Below are positions 33,977-41,845 of a stretch of DNA of 64,000 nucleotides, in pieces. The DNA lies in IMG/VR virus record IMGVR_UViG_3300017605_000154, positions 1-64,000 of that record. One strand, written 5' to 3'. The notes beneath the pieces were generated by a model. That model searched no databases. It saw only the letters and a program-made list of their open reading frames with translations, and was not told the origin of the DNA. Within the stretch, counting starts at the first letter, position 1. The number at the start of each line of letters is the position of its first letter. The position numbers were made by a program, and so were the translations under genes. The DNA comes from a virus.

Positions 33977-34192
33977 ATGGCACCATCGCCCGGTGAAACG
34001 CGACACGGCAAGGAGATATCGACTCAGGCTCCTATCGGTGGTGCGATCATCGATAGTGACCCTGGCGATGAGCAGGATGACTTCGTCAATGCTCCTAACG
34101 ATGCACCTGCCATTGTCGAAGGCGATCTAGAAGACGTAGACGATCACGGCGATGAGGATGATGATGAAGATGGCGACAGCGGAACAACGTAA
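33977..34192 (+). CDS. Acidic disordered hypothetical protein
   Basis: A GGAGG site precedes ATG 33977. The 71 residues end in a strongly acidic run (EDVDDHGDEDDDEDGDSG). No structure is expected. The last 40 bases overlap the endolysin gene in another frame, so part of its composition may reflect that overlap. Confidence 0.5.
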   Translation: MAPSPGETRHGKEISTQAPIGGAIIDSDPGDEQDDFVNAPNDAPAIVEGDLEDVDDHGDEDDDEDGDSGTT

Positions 34193-34664
34193 ACATATCC
34201 GCACCATCATTCGTCTCTATCTCGAAAGAGCCGAAGCTGCGCAGCCGAAGATTCACTACTCGCAGTTTCGTCCGCTGACTTCGTTTGGTGACCCACCATC
34301 GCACGGATTCACGACCGACTGCAGCGGCCTAGTTATCTCGGCTTTCTATTGGGCAGACATGTGGCTGCCTGCAAAGGTAAAAGACCCCGGAGGCTATGGC
34401 TATAGCGGCGATGGTTGGACGGGTTCCATTCTTGAAACCAACCTCAAAAGGAGGGTGCCGCTCGATAGGAAGTTCTTCGTTGGCGACATGGCGTTGTTCG
34501 GCGGAAGTCTAAGCCGCACGTCGCATGTCACAATCTGCCGTAGAAACGGCGATGCCATGTCCTCCATCTGGACTTCGCATGGTAGTGAGCGTGGGCCGTA
34601 TGCAACGCGACTCCGTTATCGCTCCGACCTACTTTGCGTTGTCCGTGCAGAGTCCCTAGCGTAA
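34152..34664 (+). CDS. Endolysin, NlpC/P60-type cysteine peptidase
   Basis: This protein of up to 170 residues has the catalytic Cys in TTDCSGLVISAFYWAD near residue 57, GDMALFGG near 116 and the catalytic His in SRTSHVTICR near 125; these are the NlpC/P60 landmarks. It cuts peptide bonds of peptidoglycan stem peptides during lysis. Five in-frame ATG codons (34152-34170) make the exact start unclear; the fourth or fifth fits the GAGG best. No signal peptide or wall-binding domain is present, so it depends on the holins for release. Confidence 0.8.
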   Translation: MRMMMKMATAEQRKHIRTIIRLYLERAEAAQPKIHYSQFRPLTSFGDPPSHGFTTDCSGLVISAFYWADMWLPAKVKDPGGYGYSGDGWTGSILETNLKRRVPLDRKFFVGDMALFGGSLSRTSHVTICRRNGDAMSSIWTSHGSERGPYATRLRYRSDLLCVVRAESLA

Positions 34665-34673
34665 GGAGCCAGA

Positions 34674-34919
34674 ATGCCAGTTGAGATTAACGTGGAGCGG
34701 AAGGCTATCGAGATTAAGTGGGAGCCGAGTGACTACGTTGGCAACGTGAAGGTTGTCGCTACTGGCGAGGCAGGCGATATCCACAACACTACTGATATGC
34801 CCAACGATGGAAAGGCTGTCCTTTCCTATCCCGCAGACTTCTCCGGTACGTCCACGATCCAGGTGCTAGGTGTCGAGGATGACGCTCTCGTTGACGAGGG
34901 TGACATCGAAATCAGCTAA
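34674..34919 (+). CDS. Small Ig-like protein
   Basis: AAGGAG precedes ATG 34674. The 81 residues read as one beta sandwich (INVERKAIEIKWEPSDYVGN; STIQVLGVEDDALVDEGDIE). It lies between endolysin and holin genes. Such single-domain beta proteins can decorate virions; no more can be said. Confidence 0.55.
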   Translation: MPVEINVERKAIEIKWEPSDYVGNVKVVATGEAGDIHNTTDMPNDGKAVLSYPADFSGTSTIQVLGVEDDALVDEGDIEIS

Positions 34920-34930
34920 GGGAGGTAAGT

Positions 34931-35344
34931 ATGGGACAGTTGCTTCATGCGTTCTTCAGCGACACGCGAGTTCAGATTTCGCTTCTTCTTCTCGTTCTGG
35001 ACTTCGTGCTGGGCACCGTTGCTGCATTCGTTGATAGCACGCAGGGCTTCCGCCTGAGCTTTTGGTCGGACACTCTGCGTAACGACGTGCTAGGTAAGGT
35101 GGTGCCCTTCTTTGTCATCTACGGTGGATACAAGTATGCATCGAGTGCTGACCTTGTGATCCCCGGACTTGACATGGAAGTGTTGATGAACGCAGCATGG
35201 GGCGTCTTGACGCTGGCATTCGTTGGATCGATTCTCAAGTCTGTGTCGGACCTCGGCCTCTTCAATAATGAAGGGGTGGGCACCAAGCAGATCGCGGGTA
35301 CCGATCCTATGACGCCTACCATTCCTGCCCCGCCGAATCCGTAA
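34931..35344 (+). CDS. Holin
   Basis: In this 137-residue protein, three hydrophobic segments at about 15-34 (VQISLLLLVLDFVLGTVAAF), 54-72 (VLGKVVPFFVIYGGYKYASS) and 86-104 (NAAWGVLTLAFVGSILKSVS) with a short polar C-terminal tail fit a multi-pass phage holin near the end of the late operon. GGGAGG precedes the ATG. It should form the membrane hole that releases the endolysin. Confidence 0.75.
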   Translation: MGQLLHAFFSDTRVQISLLLLVLDFVLGTVAAFVDSTQGFRLSFWSDTLRNDVLGKVVPFFVIYGGYKYASSADLVIPGLDMEVLMNAAWGVLTLAFVGSILKSVSDLGLFNNEGVGTKQIAGTDPMTPTIPAPPNP

Positions 35345-35352
35345 ATTCCAAC

Positions 35353-35442
35353 ATGAGTAATCCAGACCTCAACACGCTACTGCTACTTGCAATCTTCATC
35401 CTGCTACTGGTGGTAGCTGTTTCGGACAAGATTACTTTCTAA
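35353..35442 (+). CDS. 29-residue transmembrane microprotein
   Basis: ATG 35353 starts eight bases after the holin stop. The product, MSNPDLN then LLLLAIFILLLVVAVS and a short DKITF end, is essentially one transmembrane helix. It is the last gene before the transcription terminator. An antiholin or holin partner is an attractive guess. There is no obvious Shine-Dalgarno site, so translation may depend on the holin gene. Confidence 0.55.
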   Translation: MSNPDLNTLLLLAIFILLLVVAVSDKITF

Positions 35443-35444
35443 GG

Positions 35445-35514
35445 TTCCCCTCGACGGGGGAATAAAAGGGGCCGGGTTGCGTTTTCTCTCCTGTTGGCGC
35501 TTACCCGGCCCCTT
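35445..35514. terminator. Strong bidirectional terminator between converging operons
   Basis: A short hairpin TTCCCC (35445-35450) with GGGGAA (35457-35462) is followed by a 12-bp perfect stem: AAGGGGCCGGGT (35466-35477) with ACCCGGCCCCTT (35503-35514). The latter encloses a 25-base T-rich loop that has a smaller TTGCG/CGC pairing. It lies between the last rightward gene and the first leftward stop. Confidence 0.85.
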
Positions 35515-35554
35515 GTATTAATTCAGTCGTTGGCTGGTCTGGTGGTATGTGGCA

Positions 35555-35758
35555 TCACCCCCTTTCGATTGCTTCTTGGAGTGCTAAACTAATAGCTTCT
35601 GCGTCTTGCTGATAACTGTTTGTGCACAGAATTCTTTCTGCCCATCCATAGTCGGCTACGACCATGAACAACTGCGTAGCCTTGTCTTCCTCCTGAGCTA
35701 CAACTCTAAGGCTGGGTAGGCGTTCATTCCACTCAAGAAAGTCAATTGCCTTCTCCAT
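35555..35758 (-). CDS. Hypothetical protein, last gene of the leftward operon
   Basis: The 67-residue helical product (EKAIDFLEWNERLPSLRVVA; DAEAISLALQEAIERG) starts at the second of two adjacent ATG codons, overlapping the upstream TGA (TGATG). No family is recognised. Confidence 0.65.
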   Translation of the reverse strand: MEKAIDFLEWNERLPSLRVVAQEEDKATQLFMVVADYGWAERILCTNSYQQDAEAISLALQEAIERG

Positions 35759-36075
35759 CATCCTTCCTCGTCTTTGCCGTCAGGATACCATGCAACGTCG
35801 TATCGATCCCTGACTTCATACTGAGGCGGCGCTGGTTTCATCTTGTGGAGTTCTGCAGGTCGCTCCTCCCACACAGGCCACCACTCGTTGAAGTCAGTGG
35901 TATCGAAGTTACTGTCGAGGTATACCCGTATCCGGCCTCGCTTGAAACATTCCGAAGGGCATCCTGCCTCGTTCCGAGTTCGGACTAGTGCTTGAAAATC
36001 AATGCCCTCTTCACTACGCATCGAGTAATGAAATCTCTTGTGGTCATGGCAGACCCACACAAGATTGACGCCCAT
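35758..36075 (-). CDS. Hypothetical protein with His/Cys pattern
   Basis: The 105 residues include an early VWVCHDHKRFHYS and a later AGCPSECFKRG, which together could bind zinc, and a Trp-rich EWWPVWEERPAE segment. The gene is coupled at its 3' end to the next gene. Function unknown. Confidence 0.6.
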   Translation of the reverse strand: MGVNLVWVCHDHKRFHYSMRSEEGIDFQALVRTRNEAGCPSECFKRGRIRVYLDSNFDTTDFNEWWPVWEERPAELHKMKPAPPQYEVRDRYDVAWYPDGKDEEG

Positions 36076-36077
36076 TG

Positions 36078-36293
36078 CTAAAGCTCCACTTCATCGCGAG
36101 TTGTGTAGTACCAGTCCGACGCACCGCAAGAACACTTATGCGGATTGGGATATTGCGGAGGCCACCTAGTTGTCCGCGCGCACGACTTGCAGATCCATCT
36201 CTCGTTCTCCACCATCTTGAAGAACTTTCGAATGTCTGCAATCGGATCGCTTGCTACGTTGTCCCACGAATCCCAAGCGTCGGAAGCCTCCAC
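36078..36293 (-). CDS. Small zinc-ribbon protein
   Basis: A GTG at 36293 follows AAGGAG. The 71-residue product has WICKSCARTTRWPP and HKCSCGASDWYY, two knuckles of a zinc ribbon. It follows an acidic, Trp-containing N-terminus. Probably nucleic-acid or protein binding; target unknown. Confidence 0.65.
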   Translation of the reverse strand: MEASDAWDSWDNVASDPIADIRKFFKMVENERWICKSCARTTRWPPQYPNPHKCSCGASDWYYTTRDEVEL

Positions 36294-36294
36294 A

Positions 36295-36690
36295 CTAGCT
36301 CTCCTTGACGATGTACATGTGAGCGTGTCGGTCGTAGAATGCGGCCTTGTAGAAGATGCCGACGCGCTCGACTCCCTCAGTATCTACGATGTGCGACCAG
36401 TAGCTATTTCCACCTGCACGTCGCTCCCAACCTTCGGGAAGCTCTGCATGCCGGAAGATTGGATCGTCCTCTACGATGTCGCCAAACTTGAAGCCTAGTG
36501 CTTCGAAATCTTCGATCGCATCTCGGTGCGTATCTACTGGCAGCACATCGCTGAAGAGTAGTTCTCGCTGACCTTCCGCTTCCATATCCTCAATCGGATG
36601 ACCGCCGGGATTGGCAAGCTGGCCCATAAGAAAGTCGAGCGCATGCTCAGGGTTCTTCAACTTCTCGGTAGTGTTCGTCACGGGCTTCAT
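36295..36690 (-). CDS. Conserved actinophage hypothetical protein
   Basis: This 131-residue protein has CAGGAG upstream of ATG 36690. The C-terminal half, with GFKFGDIVEDDPIFRHAELP, GWERRAGGNSYWSHIVDTEG and IFYKAAFYDRHAHM, matches from memory a protein family repeated in many actinobacterial phages, of unknown function. Its presence supports the host inference. Confidence 0.7.
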   Translation of the reverse strand: MKPVTNTTEKLKNPEHALDFLMGQLANPGGHPIEDMEAEGQRELLFSDVLPVDTHRDAIEDFEALGFKFGDIVEDDPIFRHAELPEGWERRAGGNSYWSHIVDTEGVERVGIFYKAAFYDRHAHMYIVKES

Positions 36691-36911
36691 TTCATCTCCT
36701 GTTCTCTAACCTTCCAGACCCGCATGATCCAGAAGAATGCACGTATTACCCGACCTCTCAAGCAATCTGCCTCACCCAAGAGAGCATGCTCCAAGTGGTC
36801 AGGGCACATCGGAATCGTTACAAGTCTGATCGACGTACCCGTTTCGATTTTTTGTCCTAGCACATCTCCTTCGTAGATTTCGTATATCCATCCCGGCTCA
36901 AAAGTAGGCAT
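36687..36911 (-). CDS. Hypothetical protein, 74 residues
   Basis: A compact beta start (WIYEIYEGDVLGQKIETGTS) is followed by a Cys/His segment (IPMCPDHLEHALLGEADC) and a basic helix. It overlaps both neighbours. Function not recognised. Confidence 0.6.
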   Translation of the reverse strand: MPTFEPGWIYEIYEGDVLGQKIETGTSIRLVTIPMCPDHLEHALLGEADCLRGRVIRAFFWIMRVWKVREQEMK

Positions 36912-37383
36912 TACGAATCCACTCCTCTGCCACTAGCTCCACTGTGGGGTCTTCATTAAATTGGTACCCGGCCCCGAAGTTGAACCAGTGCAATAGATGC
37001 CTCGCTGCGTCTCTTCCGTGATCGTATCCTTTCTGGTAGACGCCTAGTGACTTCAACTTGTTGTCGTCGTAGTATCCTTTACCCTGTGCAGCCTTCTGCA
37101 TCCACAGCGGATGCCATGTATCGCTTGAGCAGAATAGTCGCGTGATTCCGATAAGTTCCACAGGGTAAAGATTGAGGCCGTCCTTCTGCTTACCTTGCCT
37201 GAATTCGAAATCCTCGCATACTGTGTGTAGGTTGTGATGCAAGTGCGCTCGCGTTAGAAAGAGCCAGAACTCGTTGTGATTGAATCGTTCCTCATTGTAC
37301 GCGAGAAAGAGTTTCTCTTTGTCTGCAACCCCTAATGCATATCCAGTAGTTTCGCCTGGATCAATCGACAGCACTCGTAGCAT
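36898..37383 (-). CDS. RuvC-like Holliday junction resolvase
   Basis: The 161-residue protein begins MLRVLSIDPGETTGYALG, the first RNase-H-fold acidic motif of RuvC. The second acidic residue is in TVCEDFEFRQG near residue 58 and the last in GYDHGRDAARHLLHWF near residue 125. It should cut four-way junctions formed in recombination-dependent replication, before packaging. The next upstream gene overlaps its start by 23 bases. Confidence 0.8.
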   Translation of the reverse strand: MLRVLSIDPGETTGYALGVADKEKLFLAYNEERFNHNEFWLFLTRAHLHHNLHTVCEDFEFRQGKQKDGLNLYPVELIGITRLFCSSDTWHPLWMQKAAQGKGYYDDNKLKSLGVYQKGYDHGRDAARHLLHWFNFGAGYQFNEDPTVELVAEEWIRNAYF

Positions 37384-37624
37384 TCATTTGCCTTTCTGTC
37401 CATGCATTCTTACGGCATCGACTAGAACAGTACACAGCATGCAACCGCTCCGGGTAGAAGGCGGATCGGCAGAAGGCGCAGATCCGTTCTCCTACCGTTC
37501 TACGCGGCATGTGGCGCAAACCGCAGGTCGAACAGGTGCAGACGTGTTCTGATATAGGCTGACCCTCCTGATCCGTTCTGGATGCGTTCTGTGCGGCCGA
37601 TTTGGGCGTCTGACGGCTCGCCAT
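37361..37624 (-). CDS. Double zinc-finger protein
   Basis: The 87 residues carry two probable zinc sites: CTCSTCGLRHMP at about 29-36 and ERICAFCRSAFYPER with VYCSSRCRKNAWTER further on. The second resembles small treble-clef zinc fingers of phage and toxin-associated proteins. The N-terminus is polar and disordered. Confidence 0.65.
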   Translation of the reverse strand: MASRQTPKSAAQNASRTDQEGQPISEHVCTCSTCGLRHMPRRTVGERICAFCRSAFYPERLHAVYCSSRCRKNAWTERQMNATSAVD

Positions 37625-37631
37625 CTTTGGA

Positions 37632-37847
37632 CTACCGCCGAACCTTCAAGGTGAGGGCAATTTCCATTGCATCTATGAAGCGATGCACAAACTTCGGCGC
37701 TGAACCATTGTGAGTGCGCAGATACTCCACGGCTTCTTCCGCTTCTTTCCGACTCATCTCAACCTTGTAAACGTCCCGCATGCTAAGCGGATCAACCACT
37801 GCGACGGTAACTGTCGACGGAAGCTTAGTGTACTCCGTAACCTTCAT
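37632..37847 (-). CDS. Hypothetical protein, 71 residues
   Basis: A beta start (STVTVAVVDPLSMRDVYKVE) is followed by two helices (SRKEAEEAVEYLRTH; FVHRFIDAMEIALTLKVRR). The gene overlaps the next upstream one by 4 bases. Unknown. Confidence 0.6.
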   Translation of the reverse strand: MKVTEYTKLPSTVTVAVVDPLSMRDVYKVEMSRKEAEEAVEYLRTHNGSAPKFVHRFIDAMEIALTLKVRR

Positions 37848-38029
37848 GCTCGCCCCGTTCGCATCATCTTTGAAAAGGCATCCGACGCTGCTTGCGTAGC
37901 GGAAGCAAGCTGCTGCAATGTCGGCACAGCGCCGGTAGTCTTCGGAGTTACCTCGACTCGCATGAGAACTATAACGTCATCCGTTGAACGAGGTAGCCGA
38001 GCTTTGAACGTCGTCTGAATAGCTCTCAT
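37844..38029 (-). CDS. Hypothetical protein coupled to the DNA polymerase gene
   Basis: ATG 38029 forms an ATGA overlap with the polymerase stop. The frame's more distal start would lie inside the polymerase gene. The 61-residue product (IQTTFKARLPRSTDDVIVLM; LASATQAASDAFSKMMRTGR) has a strand-strand-helix pattern. Possibly a polymerase accessory by position only. Confidence 0.6.
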   Translation of the reverse strand: MRAIQTTFKARLPRSTDDVIVLMRVEVTPKTTGAVPTLQQLASATQAASDAFSKMMRTGRA

Positions 38030-40422
38030 TTCGCATCCGCCCATGTATCTCCACTCCCGATGTCTACCTTGTAGGGGATTGTCCAGCCTAGTTCCTCGCC
38101 GGGTCTTGACTCCATGACTTCCTTGCATATCCGTTTGTACTCGTCCACGTATGATTCTTCGACATCGGCAATAATCGAGTCATAAACCGTGAGAATGAGG
38201 TCGGCTCTCTTGTGGTCAATTTGACTCGGTATACTGTATCCTCCACCGAGAACAATACATGCTCGGAGTGTGAAGTCCGCAGCAATGGATTGAGGCTTGT
38301 AGTTAACCGCTTCACGTATGGCTGTATTGATGTTCTCTTTCGTGAGTAGGTGAAAGCGGCGAGCCCTCCCAAAAGGAGTGGAGACGCGACCAGTGCGCAT
38401 CTCCTTGACAATCTCTTGCTTCCACAACTTGACGTTCTTGAAGTACGTCCACCACCAATCGATAAATCGTTGAGCTTCTCGTTCGGGGATTTCATGCTTC
38501 TCCTGGAAGGTCGCTGCACTCTGTCCGTAGGCCACACCGAAGTTCATGTTCTTTGCGCGGCTCCTTTGCTCTGACGTAAACTTCTCACCATAGAATCTGG
38601 CCGCTGCAAGCGAATGCAAATCCTCGTCGTCTTTGTAGACGCGAAGGAGTTCTGGGTCTTGCGATAGCCAGCCGATAGTCCGAAGTTCCGCTTGGGAATA
38701 GTCAGCGACAACGATCTGCCTGCCCACTGTTGGGATAAAAAGCTTTCTAATGTCAGGCAGCCCAGGCTTTGTACGGGTGATGTTGAGGAGATTCGGATTC
38801 CGTGACGAGGGCCGACCAGTGACGGTTCCGTGAAGAAGCAAATCCGTGTAGATCCGACCTTCAGGATCATCGATTGCCCTTTCGATCATTCCTACAATGT
38901 AGGTGGATGCCTGCTTCGTTAGCTCTCGATACCGCTTCAACTCTTTCGCAAACTGCTGCATCAATTCGGTCGATGGTGCATCCGCAGCCGGGAGCATGCG
39001 CGACACGAATCTGCCTGCGACGATTTCATTCAGCGATGAGTCATCCGTCGACCTCTGCATGTCCGGACGCTTCTGCATCTCATGCCGAATCTTCCATTCA
39101 TCGTAGAAGAGAACTGCCGTCTGCTTGGTCGATGCCGGATTGTAGAGCGGCTTGTCGATCATCGTGCGGAGCTTAAGCTCCTGCTCTTTGATCGCCGGCC
39201 CGACATCGTTCTCCATTAAGTCTGCGGCGGTCTGAACATCGTACCGGAATCCAACACTCTCCATGCGAGCAATTGACTCCACACCCTCACGGAGCAAATT
39301 AGTGTATGAGGATCGAGTTCCCTCAGAGTCGACTCGGGGATCGAGTCGCTCGTATAGTTGGTACGCCCCTGCAACGTCCCATCCGGCATAAGTATGAAGC
39401 TCATCGTAATCTTCAACAACTCCGGTTTTCTTAAAACGCTTGACGGAATCTGGCTCATAGTTCGGCCATCCGAATTCCTCCATCAGACAATACTCTAGAG
39501 CATGGACGCCTCCGCGCTCGTCGCATGCATAATTCAACAGCAACGTATCTTCATCTATACGGGCTTGGATTCCGTATCCGTATCGGAGGATCTTGACATC
39601 GAAGATTCCGTTGTGCCAGATGAATCGTTTGCTTCGGTCTTCGAAGAGCGGCCGTAGGAAATTGTCAATGAAATCGGTATCGTCCCAAAGACCTCCCCGC
39701 TCTCCGAGGACAACGGCAGAATCTCCTCCAGTTGCAAACTGAAGACTGACAATTCGTGCTTTGTGAGTGAGTCCTCCACGGCTTTCAATATCGCTAGCAA
39801 TACATTCGGCTTCGGCGAGCGAAGCAATATAGTCTCTTGCGGCACTGCCATCTTCGATTACCTCGACTGTCGGTAGCGTTGGTGGAGGGAGCGGATTGAA
39901 GGCGCGTCGGAAGTCGCGCTTGAGGTTTGGGAAGGTGGAGTCATCTCGGAGTACAAGAGCCGGATTGTTAGTGGCGACAACTGTTCGTCCTGGTTGCTCG
40001 ATTCGATATCCACGGTAACGATCAATGGCTCCTCTTCCAATAATGAGATTAACAGCTTCCGAACCAGCGGCGAGGACGAGTGGTATGCCTCTGAGTTCCG
40101 AATGCAACCTTGGAGCGCATGCCTTAATTGCCTCTGGCGGTACCTTCCCCGCATCTGGAGCGCAAAGGACAACATTCGTGAGTAGGATATCGTCACGATC
40201 TACACCGTTCTCCTTCAGTAGATAGGTTAGGACATCTCCCGAAGGCCCACTAAAAGGTCTACCCGCCATCGCTTCATGGTGTCCGGGCGAGCGACTTACG
40301 AACGCTGTGGTGGGGTTTCGCGGAGCGGTCGTTTTCGCGCAAGGCTTGTTGTACAACGGACACTCTTCGCAAATCGCGTCCGGATGCTTACGCTTAATCC
40401 CCTCTTCCATGCGCAGTCCCAT
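38026..40422 (-). CDS. polA: UDG-like domain fused to family A DNA polymerase
   Basis: This 798-residue protein has three parts. Residues 15-190 resemble a family 4/5 uracil-DNA glycosylase, with four iron-sulphur-type Cys (ICEECPL near 18; VVLCAP and KACAPRL near 90-105) and AGRPFSGPSGDVLTYLL. The usual catalytic motif GEAPG reads SRSPG and the HPS-type motif reads NNPAL, so activity is doubtful. Residues 195-375 have the exonuclease motifs ASDIESRGG, WHNGIFDVKI and YAGWDVAGAY. The polymerase has motif A DYSQAELRTIG at 574, motif B RSRAKNMNFGVAYG near 620 and motif C VYDS near 746, where most family members have VHD. It is the replicative polymerase. Confidence 0.88.
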   Translation of the reverse strand: MGLRMEEGIKRKHPDAICEECPLYNKPCAKTTAPRNPTTAFVSRSPGHHEAMAGRPFSGPSGDVLTYLLKENGVDRDDILLTNVVLCAPDAGKVPPEAIKACAPRLHSELRGIPLVLAAGSEAVNLIIGRGAIDRYRGYRIEQPGRTVVATNNPALVLRDDSTFPNLKRDFRRAFNPLPPPTLPTVEVIEDGSAARDYIASLAEAECIASDIESRGGLTHKARIVSLQFATGGDSAVVLGERGGLWDDTDFIDNFLRPLFEDRSKRFIWHNGIFDVKILRYGYGIQARIDEDTLLLNYACDERGGVHALEYCLMEEFGWPNYEPDSVKRFKKTGVVEDYDELHTYAGWDVAGAYQLYERLDPRVDSEGTRSSYTNLLREGVESIARMESVGFRYDVQTAADLMENDVGPAIKEQELKLRTMIDKPLYNPASTKQTAVLFYDEWKIRHEMQKRPDMQRSTDDSSLNEIVAGRFVSRMLPAADAPSTELMQQFAKELKRYRELTKQASTYIVGMIERAIDDPEGRIYTDLLLHGTVTGRPSSRNPNLLNITRTKPGLPDIRKLFIPTVGRQIVVADYSQAELRTIGWLSQDPELLRVYKDDEDLHSLAAARFYGEKFTSEQRSRAKNMNFGVAYGQSAATFQEKHEIPEREAQRFIDWWWTYFKNVKLWKQEIVKEMRTGRVSTPFGRARRFHLLTKENINTAIREAVNYKPQSIAADFTLRACIVLGGGYSIPSQIDHKRADLILTVYDSIIADVEESYVDEYKRICKEVMESRPGEELGWTIPYKVDIGSGDTWADAK

Positions 40423-40423
40423 G

Positions 40424-41338
40424 TTACTTACTCTTCAGCAAGTCGGCGATTAGATTTGCCATGACATCGGAAGCTTTCAATCCGCCGCGCTCCTTCACTA
40501 GATGGACAGGCACTCCATACGCATCTTCAAGCGCAAGTGCAAACCTTCCCACAGTCTTCGTACCGACGTCCTTCACGAAGATGTTCTGTGGATATGCGTA
40601 CTCTGCGCGGAAACCGTCAGGACAAATAAACGTCCTACCCCAAAGCGCAATCTCTCCCCAGATGAACGCATCCGACTTGAGTTGCGAATTGTTCGGCTTG
40701 TTGTAGGCGTAGATACCACACTCGCAACCGTAACGTGGGGCATCGTGATCTTTGAATGGATCGCCCCCACAGGTTGCAACTAGCGGCTCGTATCTCGGCC
40801 AAGGTACACCGTTCCGCGAAAGCAAGATTGGCTTCGCAAGATTGCCCTTCTTCAGATAGACGAAGTCACGGTAGCCAATCTCGACAGTCTTCTGAACCTT
40901 GCGAACAACGGTTGGTGTCTTCTTTTTCTTCTCCGGTTCGGGCTTTGTAAAAGTGAATGTCGGTGTATATTGGGGAGGCGGCGTATTCATTGGATCGGAC
41001 GGCTTATACCTAGTGGGCAGCGTATAGTATGGATCGGGTGGATTGAAGACGACTGCATCGGCTACTTCTACTTCAACTAGAGTACGGGTCATATCGTGGT
41101 TGATCCGATGAATATGCGCCTGACCATTACGCAATAGATCGTGAAGCCGGATTAGCTCATCGTAGGTGCTACTCACCGGATAGATACCACTCAAAGGTAC
41201 CGCTTCAAAGAGCAACTCGTAGCAAGCAATTCTCCGCAGTTGGTCATTCGTTCGCATTATCCTTACAAGCTGCATCCCCTGATAATACTCACGGATTAGC
41301 TTGTAGAACAAATCCAATTCTCTAGGGTGAGTTGGCAT
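40424..41338 (-). CDS. Hypothetical protein with C-terminal CGIYA-type domain
   Basis: In this 304-residue protein, residues 1-100 are a helical domain (DLFYKLIREYYQGMQLVRIM). Residues 100-155 are Pro/Lys linker (FTKPEPEKKKKTPT). The C-terminal domain has CGGDPFKDHDAPRYGCECGI then IWGEIALWGRTF and GFRAEYAYPQ. The last pattern (C-x-C-G-I-Y-A, then W-G, then G-Y/F-R-A-E-x-A-Y-P) recurs in small phage and bacterial proteins of unknown function and may bind metal. It lies beside the polymerase, so a replication-linked role is possible. Confidence 0.6.
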   Translation of the reverse strand: MPTHPRELDLFYKLIREYYQGMQLVRIMRTNDQLRRIACYELLFEAVPLSGIYPVSSTYDELIRLHDLLRNGQAHIHRINHDMTRTLVEVEVADAVVFNPPDPYYTLPTRYKPSDPMNTPPPQYTPTFTFTKPEPEKKKKTPTVVRKVQKTVEIGYRDFVYLKKGNLAKPILLSRNGVPWPRYEPLVATCGGDPFKDHDAPRYGCECGIYAYNKPNNSQLKSDAFIWGEIALWGRTFICPDGFRAEYAYPQNIFVKDVGTKTVGRFALALEDAYGVPVHLVKERGGLKASDVMANLIADLLKSK

Positions 41339-41463
41339 TAGGCAGGCACCTTCTCAGGCTTGCGTTCCGGCGTGGGAGTCGGAGTCTTCTCAGGCTTGGC
41401 AGGCACGGGAGACTCTGCGGGTTCGATCGTTACAATCTTCGTGGGTTCACCGACTTGTGACAT
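41338..41463 (-). CDS. 41-residue Pro/Lys-rich peptide
   Basis: ATG 41463 follows CAGGAGAAG and the stop forms TAATG with the next gene. The peptide is MSQVGEPTKIVTIEPAESPV followed by repeated P-x-K-P-E-K and T-P-T-P units. It is disordered and resembles the proline-lysine linker in the protein encoded immediately downstream. Confidence 0.6.
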   Translation of the reverse strand: MSQVGEPTKIVTIEPAESPVPAKPEKTPTPTPERKPEKVPA

Positions 41464-41476
41464 GTTGCTTCTCCTG

Positions 41477-41845
41477 TTATTCGGTATCGTCGCTTACCGT
41501 TGTATAATCGGCGTAGCCGCCTATCTCTGCGCGGGCTTCCAACTCTGCCAATAGCTGACGAGTCGTTGCTAGACCGAGAAGCGGATCTTCGGGAATGTCC
41601 GCTCTCTCATATGTCTCTGTGAAGATGTCAGCCCTGCAAGGATAGAACTCTCCCTTGACACCCTTCATAAGCCAGTCACCCGGCCAAATCACTCCCTCGC
41701 TATCGAGCGTCTTCACACGAAGAGTTACCACTCCATCTTCATTCGAAGTGTAAACGTTATGCCCTGCGAACTCATACGCTTCATGCCAATTGCTACCGCT
41801 CCACTGAATAGCATCGACCACTGCTGGCTTCTTACGAAACTTCAT
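41477..41845 (-). CDS. Conserved phage protein of the FRKKPxVVxAxQW type
   Basis: The start at ATG 41845 gives MKFRKKPAVVDAIQWSG, the usual beginning of a widely distributed small phage family that also has PGDWLMKGVKGEFYPCRADI near residue 75, both present here. The frame extends upstream over the neighbouring gene, which I exclude. The 122-residue protein's function is unknown. Confidence 0.75.
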   Translation of the reverse strand: MKFRKKPAVVDAIQWSGSNWHEAYEFAGHNVYTSNEDGVVTLRVKTLDSEGVIWPGDWLMKGVKGEFYPCRADIFTETYERADIPEDPLLGLATTRQLLAELEARAEIGGYADYTTVSDDTE

